Source: Pseudomonadota bacterium (lineage in GTDB: Bacteria; Pseudomonadota; Gammaproteobacteria; Burkholderiales; Burkholderiaceae_D). From it: a stretch of DNA of 10,026 nucleotides. Below are positions 6,363 through 10,026 of this stretch, piece after piece (the stretch's first letter is position 1; each line of letters opens with the position of its first letter). A model generated the notes under the pieces. The model worked only from the letters and a program-made list of their open reading frames with translations, was not told where the DNA came from and did no database searches. A program made the translations under genes and the position numbers. Location: assembly GCA_023392035.1 (NCBI GenBank), contig JAEVZY010000128.1, positions 1 through 10,026 of the forward strand. Reading direction: 5' to 3'.

Positions 6363-9052
6363 AAGGCCCGTTGAATGTAGACCGCAATCGTCTCCCGTCC
6401 CGGCTGGTCGATCATGCTGGCGTGGGTGCCGCCCACGTAGACCACATCCAGGCCGTCCGACAGATCCTGCCAGCCATAGCCCTGCGGTTCGCCCGGCCAG
6501 CGGGTGCTGGAGACAAACAGGGTCATCGGCACCGGCAGATATTTCGCCCGCCATTTGCGCAGGGCGACGAAGCGCAAATCCTTGGTCATGCGATTGCGAA
6601 AGCGGAAGGCCAGCCGGCTGGCATGGCGCGTGAGGGTGGTGCAGGCGAAGGCCAGCAGGCCGTACATCTTCATGCGCACCATCAGCGTGATGCTGGCCGC
6701 CAGCACCCGCGAGACGGGACCGGTTTCCGGCAGCATGGCATCTTGCTGCCAGATCGGCTGCACCTTGGCCACATCCCAGCGCCGGCTGTCCAGCAGCGCC
6801 ACCATGCCGACATTGCAGCCGGCTTCCACCAGCTTGCGCGCCAGCTCGAAGGCGACGATGCCGCCATAGGAATAGCCGGCCAGTCGATACACTTCCTGCG
6901 GGCCATCGGCCATCACCTGCTTGAAGGCAGCGTCGATGATGGCTTCGAAACTGCAATCGCTTTGCATGGTTTCGCGCCAGCCGGGGTAGTCGATCAGCTT
7001 GAAGCGCACGCTGCTGCCGAAGGCATGGCGAAAGCGCAGTTGCATCGGATCGTCGCCCAGGATGCCGGGCACCAGGTAGATCAGCGGCGCGGCCGGGTTG
7101 CTGGAGACCGAGGCCAGCCGGCGCGGCTGCACGATCTCGCGCGTCAAGGCCCGCTCCAGTGAACTGGGGCGCGAGCCATGCGCCATGGCGTCCAGGCCCA
7201 GCTTGAAGCCCAGCTCCTCTTCGATGTGGAACCACAATTCCAGCGCCTTGAGCGAATCGCCGCCGCATTGGTCGAAGGGCAGGTCAAGCCGATAGCCGTC
7301 GGCGCCCAGCACCCGGGTCCAGGCCGAGCGCACGGCCGCGCGTACCGCATCGTTGACGTGCTCCTGCGCCGGATCGAGCACCGGCGCTTGCGGCTGCGCC
7401 TGCAGCGCATCCTGCTGCTGGCCGCGCGCATTCTCGAGCGCGCTTTGCATCTCTTCGTCCAGCTTTTGCAGGGCCGGCATGTCGGGCTTGAAACCCGGCA
7501 GTTGCGGAATCGATGGCAGACGATACAGCTGCGCCGGCTGCATGTATTGCGGCAGCTTTTGCGCCAGCAGGGCGCGCAGTTCTTCGGTCAGTTCCGGATC
7601 GCCATGTTCGGAAGCGACGAAGGCCACCAGCGCCACCGCTTCCTCGCCCTTGCGCCGCGGCAGCACGGCGACGTCATCCACTTGCGGATGGCCGCGCAGG
7701 ACGGCTTCCAGCTCGCCGGTATCGATGCGCTGGCCGCGAATCTTCAGTTGCCGATCGCGGCGGCCGGCCAACTCCCACAGTCCGTCGGCGCGCGGGCGCA
7801 GCAGATCGCCGCAGGCGAGAATCCTGAGATCGGGATCGTCTTCGTCCTGGCGAATCGCACCCGGCTGCAGGCGGCCCTCCTGCCATTGGCCCAGGGCCAG
7901 ATAGCGGCTCTTGACCACCAGCTCGGCAAAGTCCGCGCCGCTGGCGGGACTGCCGTCTTCGTCCTGCAAGGCAATCTGCACTTCCGGGCGCGGATAGCCG
8001 ACCGGTACCCGCGGCCCTTCCGGTCGCCACTCGCGCGGCACGAACCATTGGAATACGGCCGGCATTTCCGTGGCGCTGAAGCTGGCCAGGAAGTGGCAGC
8101 TCGAGGGCGCCACTTGGCGGAACAATTGCAGATCGCTGGAGAGGGTGATGTCGCCGCCTATGCGCAGCACGCGCAGATCGGCCAGGGCACTGCGCGCGCC
8201 CGGCGCCCGCAGCAGCATGCGCAACAGGGCCGGCACGATGTAGCACACCGTGATGCGTTCGCGCGCCAGCGCCTGCAGGACTCCATGCAAGCCATCGCGC
8301 TGCGGGTCGCACAGCGACAGCTGGCCGCCATTCAACAGGGCGGCGAACATCTCGCGCTCGCCGGCAATGGTGCCGGGCGAACTGAGCAGCAAGGCCCGGT
8401 CGTTCTGGTTGAGGTGACTGGAATTGGTGGCTTCGCACACCCGCTGCAGCAGCGCACGCTGGTTGTTGCAGATGCCTTTGGGCCGCCCGGTGCTGCCCGA
8501 GGTATAGAGAATGATGGCCGGCTCGTCCACCGCCAGCGGCGCCGGCAGCGGCGCGCCCGCCACGCCATCGTCTTCCAGCTGCCCTTCGGCATCGACGAAT
8601 ACGGTGCGTACGCCTTCAGGAATCAGGGTTTCGGCCGTGCCGCGGGCGGCGATCACCAGCGTGGCGCCGGCGTCCTCGATCACCGCGGCCACCCGCGCCG
8701 GCGGATATTTCAGGTCGACCGGGATATACGGCCGGCTGGCCGCCAGGCTGGCCAGCGCCGCCAGCGGAAAGCTGATGTCCTGGGCCAGCATGATCGCCAC
8801 CGGCCGACTCGCCTGGTCTTCGGCGGCAATGCGCGCGGCCAGGCGCATGACCCGGGTCAGCGCCTGGGCATAGTTGAGCGTGCGGGTGGGGCTGGCCAGC
8901 GCCGGCCGCTCGGCGTGCGTCTGTGCCACGCGCTTGAAATGCTCGACGATCGGCACGTCCAGCCATTCATCAAGAAAGGGCTGGAAAGCGACTTTGGAGG
9001 GGCCATTGAAATCGGGCGGCTTGGGGAGTCCGCACTGCAGCCAATCGGGCAT
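6356..9052 (-). CDS. single-module NRPS-like synthetase, adenylation-thiolation-thioesterase (A-T-TE)
   Basis: This 898-residue protein activates an acid as its adenylate, loads it on its own phosphopantetheine arm and releases a product through its thioesterase. The ATG at 9052 has GAGG five bases upstream; an in-frame extension to 9130 lacks support. Adenylation domain, about 20-525: YTSGSTGRPKG at 183-193 (motif A3), SFSATE at 324-329 (A5), CGDL at 414-417 (A7), GRRDRQLKIRGQRIDTGELE at 430-449 (A8), and a possible A10 lysine at 522. A glutamine- and alanine-rich linker (about 533-563) leads to the thiolation domain with GGDSL and Ser600. The thioesterase (about 655-898) has GYSYGG with nucleophile Ser728, a likely Asp755 and His877. 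There is no condensation, epimerisation or reductase domain. The A4 region lacks the usual amino-group-binding aspartate (Ile229 by my alignment). The layout matches RalA (ralfuranone) and fungal atromentin/aspulvinone synthetases, roughly 900-950 residues. The substrate is unknown; activation of an aryl, keto or hydroxy acid is inferred. Confidence 0.92.
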   Translation of the reverse strand: MPDWLQCGLPKPPDFNGPSKVAFQPFLDEWLDVPIVEHFKRVAQTHAERPALASPTRTLNYAQALTRVMRLAARIAAEDQASRPVAIMLAQDISFPLAALASLAASRPYIPVDLKYPPARVAAVIEDAGATLVIAARGTAETLIPEGVRTVFVDAEGQLEDDGVAGAPLPAPLAVDEPAIILYTSGSTGRPKGICNNQRALLQRVCEATNSSHLNQNDRALLLSSPGTIAGEREMFAALLNGGQLSLCDPQRDGLHGVLQALARERITVCYIVPALLRMLLRAPGARSALADLRVLRIGGDITLSSDLQLFRQVAPSSCHFLASFSATEMPAVFQWFVPREWRPEGPRVPVGYPRPEVQIALQDEDGSPASGADFAELVVKSRYLALGQWQEGRLQPGAIRQDEDDPDLRILACGDLLRPRADGLWELAGRRDRQLKIRGQRIDTGELEAVLRGHPQVDDVAVLPRRKGEEAVALVAFVASEHGDPELTEELRALLAQKLPQYMQPAQLYRLPSIPQLPGFKPDMPALQKLDEEMQSALENARGQQQDALQAQPQAPVLDPAQEHVNDAVRAAVRSAWTRVLGADGYRLDLPFDQCGGDSLKALELWFHIEEELGFKLGLDAMAHGSRPSSLERALTREIVQPRRLASVSSNPAAPLIYLVPGILGDDPMQLRFRHAFGSSVRFKLIDYPGWRETMQSDCSFEAIIDAAFKQVMADGPQEVYRLAGYSYGGIVAFELARKLVEAGCNVGMVALLDSRRWDVAKVQPIWQQDAMLPETGPVSRVLAASITLMVRMKMYGLLAFACTTLTRHASRLAFRFRNRMTKDLRFVALRKWRAKYLPVPMTLFVSSTRWPGEPQGYGWQDLSDGLDVVYVGGTHASMIDQPGRETIAVYIQRALA

Positions 9053-9083
9053 AGGTTCCTCTTTTGATTCTTTTACGGGTGCA

Positions 9084-9112
9084 GGAAGCGGGCGGCCGGA
9101 AATGCCGCTTCC
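9084..9112 (-). promoter_or_regulatory. perfect 8-bp hairpin in the synthetase mRNA leader
   Basis: GGAAGCGG at 9084-9091 and CCGCTTCC at 9105-9112 are perfectly complementary, with a 13-base loop. The stem lies about 20 bases upstream of the ribosome binding site of the synthetase (9057-9062) and would form in its leader RNA. No T-run follows, so it is not an intrinsic terminator. It could affect mRNA stability or translation; no function is shown. Confidence 0.4.
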
Positions 9113-9134
9113 GCCGGGCTTCCACCGCAAGAAT

Positions 9135-9150
9135 CCCGCCAGTGAGCGGG
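9135..9150 (-). promoter_or_regulatory. second small hairpin in the synthetase leader
   Basis: CCCGC at 9135-9139 pairs with GCGGG at 9146-9150 across a 6-base loop. It lies further upstream than the 9084-9112 hairpin and may be part of the same structured leader. A stem of only five pairs could arise by chance in GC-rich DNA. Confidence 0.25.
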
Positions 9151-9251
9151 CAGGGACATGAGCCTGCTCAAGCCCTGGCCGCTTCGCCGGGCGCGCGCTC
9201 CGAACTAGCCGATTTCGATCAAAACTGTCAGGAAATTGACATCTTGGCCGC

Positions 9252-9263
9252 TAACATTTGTTA
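9252..9263. promoter_or_regulatory. perfect palindrome TAACA-TT-TGTTA, operator-like
   Basis: A 12-base perfect inverted repeat with a 2-base centre lies in the AT-rich part of the intergenic region, about 200 bases upstream of the synthetase start. It is flanked by two copies of ACATCTTG (9239-9246 and 9263-9270), 24 bases apart. A dimeric regulator could bind such a site; no regulator gene is in the window and I do not recognise the motif. Confidence 0.35.
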
Positions 9264-9455
9264 CATCTTGAAAGAAAAATCCCGGGGCAAAAAGTTGCAT
9301 TGAATAACCGGTTTATGACCGAATGCCGCACAAAACGCATCAAAAAAATGTAACCAAGACAATGAAAAATCCGTTTTCCGCCGTTTTAAACTTTAAGAAA
9401 CATTTTTAGTCAATAAATTTCGCGCTTCCGTGTAGGAATTTACTTCAGCATCTTG

Positions 9456-9461
9456 TAAGAT
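9456..9461 (+). promoter_or_regulatory. possible -10 element for the gene at 9554
   Basis: TAAGAT at 9456-9461 resembles the sigma-70 -10 box (TATAAT). The hexamer at the usual distance upstream, TAGGAA at 9433-9438, matches the -35 consensus at only three of six bases. If used, transcription would start near 9468 and give a leader of about 85 bases. This is a weak candidate. Confidence 0.2.
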
Positions 9462-9553
9462 TCGCTTCCAATTGTGTCTGTCAGGCAAATGCAAGCTTTA
9501 TGGCAGACCGGAGGTCGGGAGCGGGACCGAACGAAGTGCTGGGGAGAGCCGAA

Positions 9554-10024
9554 ATGGCCAAGAAGAAATCTGCAGTCGAGCCTTCCGTCAAGAACCAGAA
9601 GCGCGGTCGGCGCGTCAGCATAGAGGTCGACAAAGTCGCCATGACGGCGGCGGCCCTTGGGACCTACCTGATCGCCACTGAGGTCAGCGCCGCCGAAGAC
9701 GACAAGCTCTCAGCCCAGGCGCAGCAAGACCAAAACCTGCAGGCGCAACTGGATCATGAGCTGCAACTCGATCCGGCCGCACTGGCAGTACCCGAACTTC
9801 CCTCCGACCTGGCGCAACTGCTGGGTGGCGAACTCCCCGCCGAAGCACTCTCCTCCGATCCGCTTTCCCCCGAATTCTCCCAGGCCGCATCCGATATTCC
9901 GCTTGCCGACCTCGACGGCATGACGCTGTCGGCAGCCAGTCCCGACGCCAGCATGGCCCCCGGCGTGGACGGCAAGACCGTGATGAGCGACGCCGGCTCG
10001 GCCCTGTCTATTATAAACATCTGA
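9554..10024 (+). CDS. hypothetical protein, basic N-terminus, short hydrophobic segment, acidic tail
   Basis: I do not recognise this 156-residue protein. The ATG at 9554 is chosen because GGGGAG at 9541-9546 lies seven bases upstream; an ATG at 9500 in the same frame has no ribosome site. Residues 1-20 are strongly basic (KKK, then KNQKRGRR). Residues 28-47 are mostly hydrophobic (VAMTAAALGTYLIATEVSAA) and end in a VSA-A-type boundary, so an unusual long signal peptide or a membrane anchor is possible. The rest (about 48-156) is acidic and rich in Ala, Leu, Asp, Ser and Pro, with a QAQQDQNLQAQLD stretch, low in complexity and probably disordered. No cysteines and no known domain are seen. 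The stop TGA is at 10022-10024, almost at the window edge; the last codons (ATT ATA AAC ATC) are unusually AT-rich for this DNA. It could be a complete small envelope protein or the N-terminal piece of a longer secreted protein cut by a stop or frameshift. Confidence 0.6.
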   Translation: MAKKKSAVEPSVKNQKRGRRVSIEVDKVAMTAAALGTYLIATEVSAAEDDKLSAQAQQDQNLQAQLDHELQLDPAALAVPELPSDLAQLLGGELPAEALSSDPLSPEFSQAASDIPLADLDGMTLSAASPDASMAPGVDGKTVMSDAGSALSIINI

Positions 10025-10026
10025 CG

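Larger units (their letters stand above)
9053..9553. other. 500-base divergent intergenic region, AT-rich in its right half
   Basis: This region separates the divergent starts of the synthetase (9052, minus) and the unknown gene (9554, plus). The left 150 bases are GC-rich and would be the 5' leader of the synthetase mRNA, with two hairpins. From about 9215 to 9480 the sequence becomes clearly AT-rich and unlike the coding DNA around it, as expected for promoters and regulator sites. It holds a perfect palindrome (9252-9263), repeated CATCTTG words (9240, 9264, 9449), a repeated CCGTTTT pair (9371, 9381), a consensus -35-like TTGACA at 9236-9241 without a good -10 partner, and a -10-like TAAGAT at 9456-9461. 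Short open frames here lack ribosome sites and were not called. No RNA gene or riboswitch was recognised. Confidence 0.75.

Noticed and set aside
6105..7268. A 387-codon minus-strand frame overlapping the end of the synthetase and the MFS gene
   Set aside because: It overlaps two well-supported genes in other frames and shows no recognisable motifs or ribosome site; it is a shadow.
7178..9067. A 629-codon open frame on the + strand opposite the synthetase
   Set aside because: Its translation is rich in Arg, His, Gln and Leu with no domain, as expected for the antisense of a GC-rich gene. The minus-strand frame has full NRPS motifs.
9052..9130. N-terminal extension of the synthetase to an upstream ATG at 9130
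   Set aside because: The extra 26 residues overlap the leader hairpin and lack a ribosome site, whereas the ATG at 9052 has GAGG at good distance.
9315..9353. A 12-codon open frame in the AT-rich intergenic region
   Set aside because: No ribosome site and no reason to think it is translated.
9481..9498. Sigma-54-like GG...GC pattern before the unknown gene
   Set aside because: The distance between the GG and GC elements is one base too short and the flanking bases do not match the consensus.
9481..9553. Possible c-di-GMP or glycine riboswitch because of GGCAAA and purine-rich leader sequence
   Set aside because: The paired stems and conserved loops of those riboswitches cannot be found; only one short word matches.

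Overview
The window is a high-GC stretch whose gene content (a family III CoA-transferase, MmgE/PrpD, CitE-like lyase and TRAP-binding-protein cluster) suits a betaproteobacterium of the Burkholderiales, perhaps Oxalobacteraceae (Herbaspirillum-like). This placement is inferred from protein style and codon use. No rRNA, tRNA, CRISPR array or insertion sequence was seen.

Left part (1-3823, + strand): a compact catabolic operon, entered in its middle. It holds the C-terminal part of a CaiB/BaiF-type family III CoA-transferase, an MmgE/PrpD-family protein, a CitE-like CoA-ester lyase that overlaps the previous gene by 4 bases, and a TRAP-type periplasmic solute-binding protein. Together they suggest capture of an organic acid in the periplasm, activation to a CoA ester, hydration/dehydration or decarboxylation, and aldol-type cleavage. 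C5 dicarboxylates of the itaconate, mesaconate or citramalate kind fit best, but the substrate is not proven. A long imperfect hairpin (3838-3886) follows the last gene.

Middle (3917-6338, + strand): an FRG-domain protein of unknown function with a TTG start, then a DHA2 (EmrB/QacA-like) MFS efflux transporter. The good Shine-Dalgarno sequence of the transporter points to an unusual CTG start 42 bases upstream of the first ATG.

Right part (6356-9052, - strand): a single-module NRPS-like enzyme with the order adenylation, thiolation, thioesterase and no condensation domain. Its adenylation domain lacks the aspartate that normally holds the alpha-amino group of an amino acid, so it may activate a keto, hydroxy or aryl acid. 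The layout resembles ralfuranone synthetase RalA and the fungal furanone and quinone synthetases. It is convergent with the MFS gene, 17 bases apart.

End (9053-10024): a 500-base region, AT-rich in its right half, with hairpins and operator-like repeats, separates the synthetase from a divergent gene for a 156-residue protein of unknown function. That protein has a basic N-terminus, a short hydrophobic segment and an acidic tail. The best candidates for something new are the A-T-TE synthetase and this unknown protein behind its elaborate intergenic region.
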